Assembly (NCBI RefSeq): GCF_030846775.1
Contig: NZ_CP132910.1
Span: forward strand, 3,599,001-3,663,000
Direction of reading: 5' to 3'
Source: Geothrix sp. 21YS21S-2
Lineage (GTDB): Bacteria > Acidobacteriota > Holophagae > Holophagales > Holophagaceae
DNA length: 64,000 nucleotides
Shown here: positions 53,514 through 61,312 of the stretch, one piece after another
Layout of the letters: every line of letters begins with the position of its first letter
How positions within the stretch are numbered: the stretch's first letter is position 1
The notes under the pieces: generated by a model
Database searches by the model: none
The model's input: only the letters and a program-made list of their open reading frames with translations
Told to the model about the DNA's origin: nothing
Made by a program: the position numbers and the translations under genes

Positions 53514-55043
53514 ATGCGGAACGCGCTGTTCGCCCTCCTCCTCGCCGCCGCGCCCCTGCCGGCGCAGACCGTGCCCCTCGTGGAGCGGACCCTGCCCAAC
53601 GGGCTGCGGGTGCTCCTGGTGGAGCGCCACAACCAGCCCAGCATCGCCTGCGGGTGGGTGGCCCGGGCGGGCAGCGCCAACGAGACCGCAGGGGCCACCG
53701 GCATGGCCCACCTGTTCGAGCACATGATGTTCAAGGGCACCGACACCATCGGCACCCGGAACGCCGCCCGGGACCGGGAGCTCAACGCCCTGCAGGACCG
53801 GGTCAGGGCCGGGATCCGGCAGGAGGTGGACCGCCTCCGGGAGCGCCAGCGCCGGGGCGGGCTCGGGAGCCTGGAGGATCCCTCCGCCCGGAGCCCGCGC
53901 CACCAGGAGCTCCTGGACGAATTCAACCGCCTCGTGGCCGAGCAGCGCAGCCTCGTGGTCAAGGACGAGCTGCCCAAGCTCTACGACGAGATGGGGGCCA
54001 CGGACCTGAACGCCAACACGACCCCGGACCGCACCTTCTTCCACATCACGGTCCCCGCCAACAAGCTGGAGCTCTGGGCCTGGCTGGAGTCCGACCGCCT
54101 CAAGAACGCCGTGTTCCGGGAGTTCTACAGCGAGCGGGACGTGGTCCTGGAAGAGCGCCGCCAGCGCACCGACGGGTCCCCCGCCGGGAGGATCATGGAG
54201 GCCTTCGCCGCCCTCTCCTGGGAGGCGCTGCCCTACCGGTGGCCGGTCATCGGCTGGCCCAGCGACGTCACCCAGATCACCCGGGAGCAGGCCGACGCGT
54301 TCTACGCCACCTACTACGCCCCCAACAACCTCTCGCTGATCCTGGTGGGGGACTTCCGCACGGAGGAGGCCTTCGCCCTGGTGGAGCGGTACTTCGGGCG
54401 CCTCGCCGCCAATCCCGCGGGGGTGCCTCCGGTCCTCACCACCGAGCCCCTCCAGGTGGCCGAGCAGCGCATGGTGGCCGAGGCCGACGCCAGCCCCATG
54501 CTGCGGGTGAGCTACAAGACCGTCTCCGGCGTCCACCGGGGCGCCCCGGCCCTGCAGGTGCTGGCGGGCGTCCTCAACGGCGCCTCCGGGCGCCTGCACC
54601 GGGCCCTGGTCCTGCATGACCAGGCGGCCCTCTCCGTGCGCGCCGGCGCCTTCGGCATGCGCTACGGCGGCACCTTCAACGTCATGGCGGAGCCGGCCCC
54701 CGGCCGGGGCCCCGCGGACCTGGAACCCGTCCTCTACCGGGAGCTGGAGCGGATCCGCACCGGAGGGGTCACGGAGGAGGAACTCACCCGGGTGAAGAAC
54801 CAGGCCCAGGTGGCCCTGTTCCGCATGCTGGAGAACAACGGCGGCCTGCGCTACGCGCTGGCCGAGGCCGAGGGCATGGGCACGGCCGCCGACCTCCTGG
54901 ACGCGCCCCGGCGCCTGCGAGAAGTCACCCGGGACGATGTCATGCGGGTCGCCAGGACCTACCTGTCGCCCGAAAACCGCACGGTCCTCCTGCTGAGCCG
55001 GAAGAAGGCTCCCGGGGGCCCGCAGCCCGTGGAGGTCAAATGA
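53514..55043 (+). CDS. M16 family zinc peptidase, active subunit
   Basis: This 509-residue exported protein has the inverted zinc motif HLFEH (H66, E69, H70), as in pitrilysin-type M16 peptidases. A roughly 70-residue charged insertion follows (about 85-155). The second half-domain ends with RTYLSPENRTVLLLS. The N-terminal 18 residues form a signal peptide. M16B enzymes work as heterodimers of an HxxEH subunit and a partner supplying the Arg/Tyr pair. The partner follows with a 4-base overlap. Probable role: periplasmic degradation of peptides taken up or misfolded proteins. Confidence 0.92.
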   Translation: MRNALFALLLAAAPLPAQTVPLVERTLPNGLRVLLVERHNQPSIACGWVARAGSANETAGATGMAHLFEHMMFKGTDTIGTRNAARDRELNALQDRVRAGIRQEVDRLRERQRRGGLGSLEDPSARSPRHQELLDEFNRLVAEQRSLVVKDELPKLYDEMGATDLNANTTPDRTFFHITVPANKLELWAWLESDRLKNAVFREFYSERDVVLEERRQRTDGSPAGRIMEAFAALSWEALPYRWPVIGWPSDVTQITREQADAFYATYYAPNNLSLILVGDFRTEEAFALVERYFGRLAANPAGVPPVLTTEPLQVAEQRMVAEADASPMLRVSYKTVSGVHRGAPALQVLAGVLNGASGRLHRALVLHDQAALSVRAGAFGMRYGGTFNVMAEPAPGRGPADLEPVLYRELERIRTGGVTEEELTRVKNQAQVALFRMLENNGGLRYALAEAEGMGTAADLLDAPRRLREVTRDDVMRVARTYLSPENRTVLLLSRKKAPGGPQPVEVK

Positions 55044-56521
55044 AGATCGGACGCATGGGTCTCATGCTCGCCCTGGCGGCCCCGTTCCTGGCCGCCCAGG
55101 CCATCCCCGCCCGCCCCGAGCAGCTCACCTTCGCCCCCCTGGCCTTCACGCCTCCCCTCGCCGCGGCCCACCAGGCCCGGCTCGCCAACGGCATGGCCGC
55201 GTTCCTCCACCCGGATCCCGCGGGCGTTCCCCTCGTGCGCATCGCGGTGCAGTTCCGGGGCGGCGCCTACCTGGACCCCAGGGGCAAGGAGGGCCTGGCC
55301 GCCCTGTTCGGCCAGGTGCTGCGCAGCGGGGGCACCCGGGGAATGGCGGCGGAGGACCTGGACCGGCGCCTGGATTTCCTGGGCGCGACCCTCTGGAGCC
55401 ACAGCGGGCCGACCTCGGGCGAGCTGGCCCTGGAGGTGCTGGAGAAGGATCTCCCCGAAGGCCTGGCCATGTTCCTGGACGTGCTCACCCACCCCGCCTT
55501 CCGCCAGGACCGGCTGGACCTGGCCCTCAAGGGCGCCCGGCGCGCCATGGAGCGGCGCAACGACGACGCGGATTCCATCGCCGCCTACCAATCCGCCTTC
55601 CTTTTGAACGGCCCGGGCCACTTCACCACGGCCTTCTCCACGAAGCGCAGCCTGGACGCCATCACCCGGGCCGACCTGGAGGCCTTCCACGGGCGGCTCC
55701 TGCACCCCGGCAACCTGGTGGTGACGGTCACCGGCCGCTTCGAGCGGGCCTCCATGCTGGCCCTCCTGGACCGCACCCTCGGTTCCCTGTGCCCGGGCCC
55801 CGCCGCCCTGCCGAGCCCCCCCGTCCCGGCCCCCGCACCGGTGCGAAAACCGGGCCTCTACGTCGTCGACAAGGACCTGCCCCAGAGCCTGGTCCAGCTG
55901 GAGCTGCCGGGCCTGCGCCGGCTGGATCCGGACTGGCCCGCGGCCCTGGTCATGAACCAGGTGCTCGGCGGCGGCGGCTTCACCGCGCGCCTCACCAAGA
56001 AGATCCGCAGCGACGAGGGCCTCACCTACGGCATCTACGCCGGCTTCGACGAAGGGGCCCACTGGAAGGGCGACTGGACCTGCTCCTTCCAGACCCGGAA
56101 CGCCGCGGTGCCCTACGCCCTGCGCCTGACCCTGGCCGAACTGGAGCGCATGCGCAGGGAACCCGTCCCCGCCGCGGAGCTCCGCACGATCAAGGACGGC
56201 CTCATCCAGTCCTTCCCCTCCCAGTGGTCGGATCCCCAGGCCGTGGTGCGCTTCTTCGCCGAGGAGACGTTGAAGGGCTGGCCCCTGGACTATTTCAGGG
56301 ACTTCCGCGCCCGCATCGAGGCCGTCACCGCCGAGGACGTGCAGCGGGCGGCCCGCACCTACCTGAACCTCGACCAGCTGGTGGTGCTCGTCGTGGGCAA
56401 GGCCGCCGAAGCCGAGGCCGGTGAGCCGCGGGACCATCCGGGCCGCCTCAAGGACGTGCTCCCGCTGCCCCTGACGCGGCTGCCCCTGCGGAACGCCATG
56501 ACGATGGAGCCGGGTCCCTGA
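55040..56521 (+). CDS. M16 family peptidase homolog, non-catalytic partner
   Basis: This 493-residue M16 protein has a signal peptide (MLALAAPFLAAQAIPA). The place of HxxEH is taken by GLAALFGQVLRSGG, so the zinc site is lost. The C-terminal substrate-binding pair is retained in FTARLTKKIRSDEGLTYGIYAGF (Arg and Tyr). That division of labour matches known M16B heterodimers. It overlaps the active subunit gene by four bases (ATGA), suggesting equal expression. Confidence 0.92.
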   Translation: MKIGRMGLMLALAAPFLAAQAIPARPEQLTFAPLAFTPPLAAAHQARLANGMAAFLHPDPAGVPLVRIAVQFRGGAYLDPRGKEGLAALFGQVLRSGGTRGMAAEDLDRRLDFLGATLWSHSGPTSGELALEVLEKDLPEGLAMFLDVLTHPAFRQDRLDLALKGARRAMERRNDDADSIAAYQSAFLLNGPGHFTTAFSTKRSLDAITRADLEAFHGRLLHPGNLVVTVTGRFERASMLALLDRTLGSLCPGPAALPSPPVPAPAPVRKPGLYVVDKDLPQSLVQLELPGLRRLDPDWPAALVMNQVLGGGGFTARLTKKIRSDEGLTYGIYAGFDEGAHWKGDWTCSFQTRNAAVPYALRLTLAELERMRREPVPAAELRTIKDGLIQSFPSQWSDPQAVVRFFAEETLKGWPLDYFRDFRARIEAVTAEDVQRAARTYLNLDQLVVLVVGKAAEAEAGEPRDHPGRLKDVLPLPLTRLPLRNAMTMEPGP

Positions 56522-56611
56522 CGCTTCCGGAACCTCCAGGGGCGCCGTCCTGCGAAGGAACGTCTGCCGGATTCGCGCATCAGATCAGGGAAGCATCCTG
56601 AGGTCTTTCGC

Positions 56612-57655
56612 GTGCCGCCTATCCAGAATTCCTATATTTCCCTCTTTTCAGACATCAAGCAACGCATCCAGACAGCCAGATCCCGGGCGGCCCTCGCGGT
56701 GAATGCTGAGCTCATCCGGCTGTACTGGGACATCGGCCGGACGCTCCTCGTGCGCCGGGAAAAGGAGGGCTGGGGGGGGAAGGTCGTCGACAGACTGGCC
56801 GCCGATCTCCAGGCCGCCTTCCCGGGGATGAAGGGGCTTTCCAGGGCAAACCTCAAGTACATGCGCTATTTCGCAGAATGCTGCCCCGACCTGCGAATTG
56901 GTCAGCAGGCTGCTGACCAATTGCCGTGGTTCCACCTGGTGACCTTGTTGACCAAGGTCGACCGGGATCCCGAACGGGAATGGCTGTGCTGCCGGGCCGT
57001 CCAGGAAGGCTGGTCGCGTGCCGCCCTGGAAGCCAACATCTCGAACAGGCTCTTCGATCGCCAGGGGCAGACCGTAAACAATTTCGAAGCCCGGATGCCT
57101 GCCGTGGAAGCAGCGATGGCCAAGGAGGCGTTAAAGGATCCTTACCTTTTCGACTTCCTCGGTATTGGCGAGCAGGCGCAGGAACGGGATATCGAAGATG
57201 CCCTGACCCGGCACATCACACGGTTTCTCCTGGAACTGGGAGCCGGATTCGCGTTTGTCGGAAAACAAGTCCCGCTGACGGTTGGCGGGGACCGGTTCCT
57301 CCTTGACCTGCTCTTCTATCACACGCGTCTGAAGTGCTACGTCGTAGTCGAGTTGAAGGCGAAGGACTTCAAGCCCGAACACGCGGGCAAGCTCAATTTC
57401 TACCTGACCGCCATGGATGCCCAGGTGAAGGCCTCCGACGACCGTCCCACCATGGGCCTCCTGCTCTGCCGGAAGAAGAACCGCATGGTCGCGGAGTATG
57501 CCCTTTCGGGCATGGAGAAGCCTCTGGGCATTTCCGAATACCAGCTGCTCCGGGCGCTGCCCGATCCCCTCGACAGGAACCTGCCGACCATCGAGGACCT
57601 CGAGGAGGCTCTGAGCGGGGAACTGGAACTTCGTGCCTCCGAGGAAGCCGGGTGA
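56612..57655 (+). CDS. YhcG-type PD-(D/E)XK nuclease-domain protein (DUF1016)
   Basis: The GTG start at 56612 follows GAGG by eight bases. The 347-residue protein has the DUF1016 N-terminal domain (RSRAALAVNAELIRLYWDIGR...) and a C-terminal PD-(D/E)XK nuclease core. In the core, FLLDLLFYHTRLKCYVVVELK supplies the Asp and the ExK-like ELK. Homologs are found near mobile elements and restriction systems, and some act in DNA processing or phage defence; the role here is unknown. Wobble positions are less GC-biased than in neighbours, hinting at recent acquisition. A 12-bp perfect hairpin lies inside the gene. Confidence 0.88.
   Translation: MPPIQNSYISLFSDIKQRIQTARSRAALAVNAELIRLYWDIGRTLLVRREKEGWGGKVVDRLAADLQAAFPGMKGLSRANLKYMRYFAECCPDLRIGQQAADQLPWFHLVTLLTKVDRDPEREWLCCRAVQEGWSRAALEANISNRLFDRQGQTVNNFEARMPAVEAAMAKEALKDPYLFDFLGIGEQAQERDIEDALTRHITRFLLELGAGFAFVGKQVPLTVGGDRFLLDLLFYHTRLKCYVVVELKAKDFKPEHAGKLNFYLTAMDAQVKASDDRPTMGLLLCRKKNRMVAEYALSGMEKPLGISEYQLLRALPDPLDRNLPTIEDLEEALSGELELRASEEAG
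56896..56922. repeat. 12-bp perfect hairpin inside the YhcG-type gene
   Basis: AATTGGTCAGCA (56896-56907) and TGCTGACCAATT (56911-56922) are exact inverted repeats with a GGC loop. The segment encodes IGQQAADQL, which fits the family's QQxxxQLPW motif, so it is native coding sequence. It might still act as an mRNA hairpin or protein-binding dyad. Confidence 0.5.
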
Positions 57656-57680
57656 CGTCTTTTGGCGCACGGCCGGGGAA

Positions 57681-58190
57681 TCAGACTCCCGGCAGGCGCT
57701 TCTCATAGCAGAGGAATCGCCGGCCGGGCCTGAAGGCCAATCCGATCTCACCCGCAAGGACGTACCCGAGCTTGGGGAACAGCCGCCGGGTCGCTTCGTT
57801 CTCCGTGTTGGTGTCCAGCCGCAGCGCGGTGATGCCGCGCTCGCGGGCCACCTCCTCCGCCTGCAGCATCAGCGCCTCCGCCACGCCCCGGCCCCGGAAG
57901 GCGGGGTCCACGGCCAGGCGGTGCACCACGATGGCCGGTTCGTCCGGATCCAGGCCGGCGTCGGCGTACTCGGGCTCCTGGTCCTCGGTGATGGCGGCCA
58001 TGCCGGCCACCTGCCCGTCCTCCTCGGCGATCCACAGCTGGCCTTTCGCGGCGTCCCCGGCGAACACCTCCGCGTTGGGGTAGGTGTCGTCCCACTGGAG
58101 GTTGCCGGCCTGGCGCATGAGGGGCACGGCGCGGCGGACCAGCGCCATCACGGGTTCCACATCCTCCGGGTGGCCAAGGCGGACGAGCAT
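57681..58190 (-). CDS. GNAT-family N-acetyltransferase
   Basis: This 169-residue acetyltransferase has the acetyl-CoA loop in VHRLAVDPAFRGRGVAEAL (R/QxxGxG/A type) and the C-terminal strand ALRLDTNTENEATRRLFPKLGY. The ATG at 58190 follows the amgK stop by two bases and falls at the family N-terminus. Substrate is unknown. As last gene of an operon with amgK and murU, a role on an amino sugar or peptidoglycan-derived metabolite is possible. It converges with the nuclease gene. Confidence 0.88.
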   Translation of the reverse strand: MLVRLGHPEDVEPVMALVRRAVPLMRQAGNLQWDDTYPNAEVFAGDAAKGQLWIAEEDGQVAGMAAITEDQEPEYADAGLDPDEPAIVVHRLAVDPAFRGRGVAEALMLQAEEVARERGITALRLDTNTENEATRRLFPKLGYVLAGEIGLAFRPGRRFLCYEKRLPGV

Positions 58191-58192
58191 GC

Positions 58193-59191
58193 CTAGTCGA
58201 TATCCCCGGCCGTCTTGAGCAGGCGCTTCTCCGCCAGGCGCAGCCAGTGTTCCGCGGCCAGGACGCCCTCGCCGTGGTGGATGCGCTGGAAGTGGCCCAG
58301 GAGATGGCGGATGGTGCGGGGGATGGCGGGGGCGAAGTGGGCCTTGCCGCGGTTCACCACCTGGTTGCCGAAGGTGCCCAGGGTCTTGAGGTTGCGCTGG
58401 ATGCCGCTGAGGTTCAGCTCCTCCCACAGGAGGGTCTCGCTCCAGCCGGTCTCCTCCTCCACGCTGCGGATCATGATGGCGCGGGCCTCCTCGGACCAGT
58501 CCCAGTACCCGTCGAAGAGGATGGAGGCCAGGTCGTAGGTGGCGGCGCCCTTGCGGGCGTCCTGGAAGTCGAGGGTCACGAGGCGGTCGCCGTGCACCAT
58601 GAGGTTGCGCACGTGGAAGTCGCGGTGGGAAAGGGAGTGGGTGCGCGACTCCAGGCCGTTGTGCACGTCCTCCATCATGCGGTCCAGCCAGAGGGGGGCC
58701 TCCTTGCCCAGGAAGTCGGCGAAGAAGTGCTGCTTGCAGAACTCCCACTCGAACTGGAACTTGGCGTGGTCGAAGCGGCGCAGCATGAAGAAGGCCCGGG
58801 GCGGGGCACCCTCGGTGAGCAGGCCCAGCCAGGTGGCCAGGAGGCCCCCCACGTCCCGGGCCCAGGCGAGCTCCTCCTCGGGATGCGCGATCAGGCGCAT
58901 CTCCAGCGTGGTGGAGCCCAGATCCTCCACCAGCATGGCGCGCAGCTCGTCGTCGTACTGGATGATGGTGGCCACCCGCACCACCGGGTCCAGGTAGGCC
59001 TGGAGGGCCCGGTACTCGAAGTAGGAATCGTCGGTGCCTGCGGGATCCGCGTTGGGGTAGAGGACCACCAGGGCGCTGCCCAGGTGGGGGTGGTCCACCC
59101 GGAAGTACTGCCGCAGGCCGGCGTCCCCGTTCAGGAGGACCGGGTTCCTGCAGCCCCAGCGATCGAGGACGGACTGGAGTTGAGCGCTCAT
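58193..59191 (-). CDS. amgK: N-acetylmuramate/N-acetylglucosamine kinase AmgK
   Basis: This 332-residue kinase of the aminoglycoside-phosphotransferase fold has the catalytic loop LSHRDFHVRNLM and the metal site VTLDFQDARKG, matching AmgK. AmgK phosphorylates MurNAc (and GlcNAc) at C1 in the anabolic cell-wall recycling route known from Pseudomonas putida. The murU-like gene lies directly upstream (9-base gap), the same pairing as in Pseudomonas, which strongly supports the call. Confidence 0.85.
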   Translation of the reverse strand: MSAQLQSVLDRWGCRNPVLLNGDAGLRQYFRVDHPHLGSALVVLYPNADPAGTDDSYFEYRALQAYLDPVVRVATIIQYDDELRAMLVEDLGSTTLEMRLIAHPEEELAWARDVGGLLATWLGLLTEGAPPRAFFMLRRFDHAKFQFEWEFCKQHFFADFLGKEAPLWLDRMMEDVHNGLESRTHSLSHRDFHVRNLMVHGDRLVTLDFQDARKGAATYDLASILFDGYWDWSEEARAIMIRSVEEETGWSETLLWEELNLSGIQRNLKTLGTFGNQVVNRGKAHFAPAIPRTIRHLLGHFQRIHHGEGVLAAEHWLRLAEKRLLKTAGDID

Positions 59192-59200
59192 CGTTCCAGT

Positions 59201-60031
59201 CTATAGCGCGAGGCGCACAAGGTGTCCCCCTTCCTCGAACCAGAAACCGTCCTGGTCCCGGAAGGCGGGGTGGAGCCGGGCGCCGGGACCCAGCACGCAG
59301 TGCCGCAGGTCCCCGGCCGGCCGGGCCTCCGGATGGACGTAGCAGCCGGGGATCCGGCCCTCGGCCTCCGGGGCCACCCGGGCCGCGGCCTCGATGAGCT
59401 GGTCCGGCGACCCGATCTCGTAGAAGGGGAAGGGGTCCACCACCACCCCGAAGGCCCGGTCCAGGTTGGCCAGGACGTGGACCTTCACGTCGGCGGGCCC
59501 TTCCTCGGGGAGGAGGGCCAGGGCCCGGGGACTCCAGAAGGCGGGGCCCACGAAATGGTAGGGCCCTTCGCCGGTCTGGCCGGGGGGGAGAATGCGGCCG
59601 GTCCGGTCCAGCCACACCGGGTTCCAGGGGCCGCCGGGGTGGGGGATGAGGAGCCAGCTCAGGTCCGAGCCCAGGGCCCGGTGGCGCTCCCGGAACGCCT
59701 CCCAGGGAGGATCGGCCAGGATGTCGCCGTTCCACACCGCCAGTTCGCCGGATGCCCGGTCCCGCACGTGGCGCAGGCCCCCGGCCGTGCCCAGCAGGAC
59801 GGGTTCCGGGCACACCTCGATGCCGGTGCCCCGGGCGGCCTCCCGGATGCGGTCGGGCAGGACGTGGGCGTTGCAGGCCAGGTTCATGATCCCCGCCCGG
59901 CGCAGGCCATCGGCGGCCAGGGCGATGAGCGGGCGGCCGTTGAAGGGCCAGGCCGGCTTGGGCAGCGCCCGGGACAGGGGTCCCATGCGCGTTCCCAGTC
60001 CCGCCGCCAGGATGAACCCGTCAATCGTCAC
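59201..60031 (-). CDS. murU: N-acetylmuramate-1-phosphate uridylyltransferase MurU
   Basis: The 276-residue nucleotidyltransferase has the signature ILAAGLGTRMGPLSRALPKPAWPF and an aspartate in WNGDILAD. It is short, without the left-handed helix of GlmU, as in MurU. MurU converts MurNAc-1-P to UDP-MurNAc, bypassing de novo MurA/MurB synthesis and thus fosfomycin. It overlaps the CNNM gene by 11 bases and precedes amgK. A related mannose/glucose-1-P nucleotidyltransferase is the alternative, but the amgK neighbour favours MurU. Confidence 0.82.
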   Translation of the reverse strand: MTIDGFILAAGLGTRMGPLSRALPKPAWPFNGRPLIALAADGLRRAGIMNLACNAHVLPDRIREAARGTGIEVCPEPVLLGTAGGLRHVRDRASGELAVWNGDILADPPWEAFRERHRALGSDLSWLLIPHPGGPWNPVWLDRTGRILPPGQTGEGPYHFVGPAFWSPRALALLPEEGPADVKVHVLANLDRAFGVVVDPFPFYEIGSPDQLIEAAARVAPEAEGRIPGCYVHPEARPAGDLRHCVLGPGARLHPAFRDQDGFWFEEGGHLVRLAL

Positions 60032-61310
60032 TGGGCTCCCCGGTGGCCACGGGCTTGAGGAGGAACTTCCGGGGGGCCATGCCCCGCATCTCCAGCACCC
60101 GGATCCGCCAGCCCTGGATGCGCAGCTCGTCCCCGGCCCGGAGGATGCGCCCCAGCCGCTCCTGGAACAGCCCGCCCAGGCTCACGGAGCCCTTCTCCAC
60201 CTCCAGGTGGAGGTCCAGGTGGTCCTCCAGCTCCTCCAGGGTGACGTTGCCCTGGGCCAGCCAGGCCCCGCCCCGGGTGCGCCGGAGGTTGATCACCTCC
60301 CGGTCGAACTCGTCCTGGATCTCGCCCACCAGCTCCTCCAGCACGTCCTCCAGGGTCACCAGGCCGTCCACGCCGCCGTGCTCGTTCACCACCAGGGCCA
60401 GGTGCTGCTTCTGCTTCTGGAAGTCCAGCAGCAGGTCCTGAATGAGCCGCATCTCGGGCACCATGAACGCGGCCCGGGCCAGCCTGCGGAAGTCCAGCTC
60501 CGGGCCCTGGTCGTTGAGGGCCCACAGCAGGTCGCGCAGGTGGATGACGCCCACCACGTGGTCCAGGTCCCCGTCGCAGAGCGGCAGGCGCGTGTTGACG
60601 CAGCTCCGGGCCAGGGCCAGGTTCTCCTCGAAGGTGCGCTGGAGGTCGAAGTAGACCACCTGGGCCCGGGGCACCGCGACCTCCTTGACGGTGCGCTTGG
60701 AGAAGTCGAAGAGGTTCTCGATGAGGTCCTTGCGGGAGATCTCCAGCTTGCTCTTCATGAGCATGCGGCGGAACTCGTCCTCGGTGGGGGCGTGGTCCAC
60801 GGCGGGGGGGACCCCCAGGAGCCGCTCCAGTCCGTGGGTGAGGCCGGTCAGGGTCCGGGTCACGGGAGCGATGGCCTGGGACCAGAACAGGAGGGGGCCC
60901 GCGGTGCGCAGGGCCCAGACCTCGGCCGAGCGCAGGGCCACGCCCCGGGGCAGCAGCTCGGCCAGCACCACCTGGAGCAGCGTGATGACCAGGATCCCCA
61001 TGAACGAGCCCAGGACGAGCCCCACCCGGGGCCAGGGCGTGCCCCCGAAGAGCGCCTGGAACCCCTTGACGAAGACGTCCTCCCCGACGGCGCCCAGGCT
61101 GATGGTGAGGAGCGTGATGGCCACCTGGATGCTGGAGAGGTGGCGGTCCAGGTTGCGGTGGACCTCCAGGGCCTGGGCCGCCCGGGGATCGGCGTCCAGC
61201 CGGGCCTCCAGCTGCGTGCTGCGCACCCGCACCGCGGCGAACTCGGCGCAGACGAAGAACCCCGTGGCGAGAATGAGCGCCGGGGTGGCGATCAGGGCGC
61301 TGGTGTGCAT
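60021..61310 (-). CDS. CNNM/CorC-like hemolysin-family membrane protein
   Basis: The 429-residue protein has an N-terminal DUF21/CNNM domain with three to four helices (ATPALILATGFFVCAEFAAV...). A CBS pair (about 195-330) with VPRAQVVYFDL and the acidic VNEHGGVDGLVTLEDVLEELVG follows, then a C-terminal CorC_HlyC domain. Family members are implicated in magnesium/cobalt transport or efflux. The old name hemolysin is misleading. It lies two bases downstream of the FrzS-like gene and overlaps murU, so it is part of one operon. Confidence 0.9.
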   Translation of the reverse strand: MHTSALIATPALILATGFFVCAEFAAVRVRSTQLEARLDADPRAAQALEVHRNLDRHLSSIQVAITLLTISLGAVGEDVFVKGFQALFGGTPWPRVGLVLGSFMGILVITLLQVVLAELLPRGVALRSAEVWALRTAGPLLFWSQAIAPVTRTLTGLTHGLERLLGVPPAVDHAPTEDEFRRMLMKSKLEISRKDLIENLFDFSKRTVKEVAVPRAQVVYFDLQRTFEENLALARSCVNTRLPLCDGDLDHVVGVIHLRDLLWALNDQGPELDFRRLARAAFMVPEMRLIQDLLLDFQKQKQHLALVVNEHGGVDGLVTLEDVLEELVGEIQDEFDREVINLRRTRGGAWLAQGNVTLEELEDHLDLHLEVEKGSVSLGGLFQERLGRILRAGDELRIQGWRIRVLEMRGMAPRKFLLKPVATGEPSDD

Positions 61311-61312
61311 GC

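Noticed and set aside
56896-56922. Hairpin in the nuclease gene as an insertion footprint
   Set aside because: It encodes the family's own QQ...QLPW motif without disturbing the frame, so it is unlikely to be an insertion.
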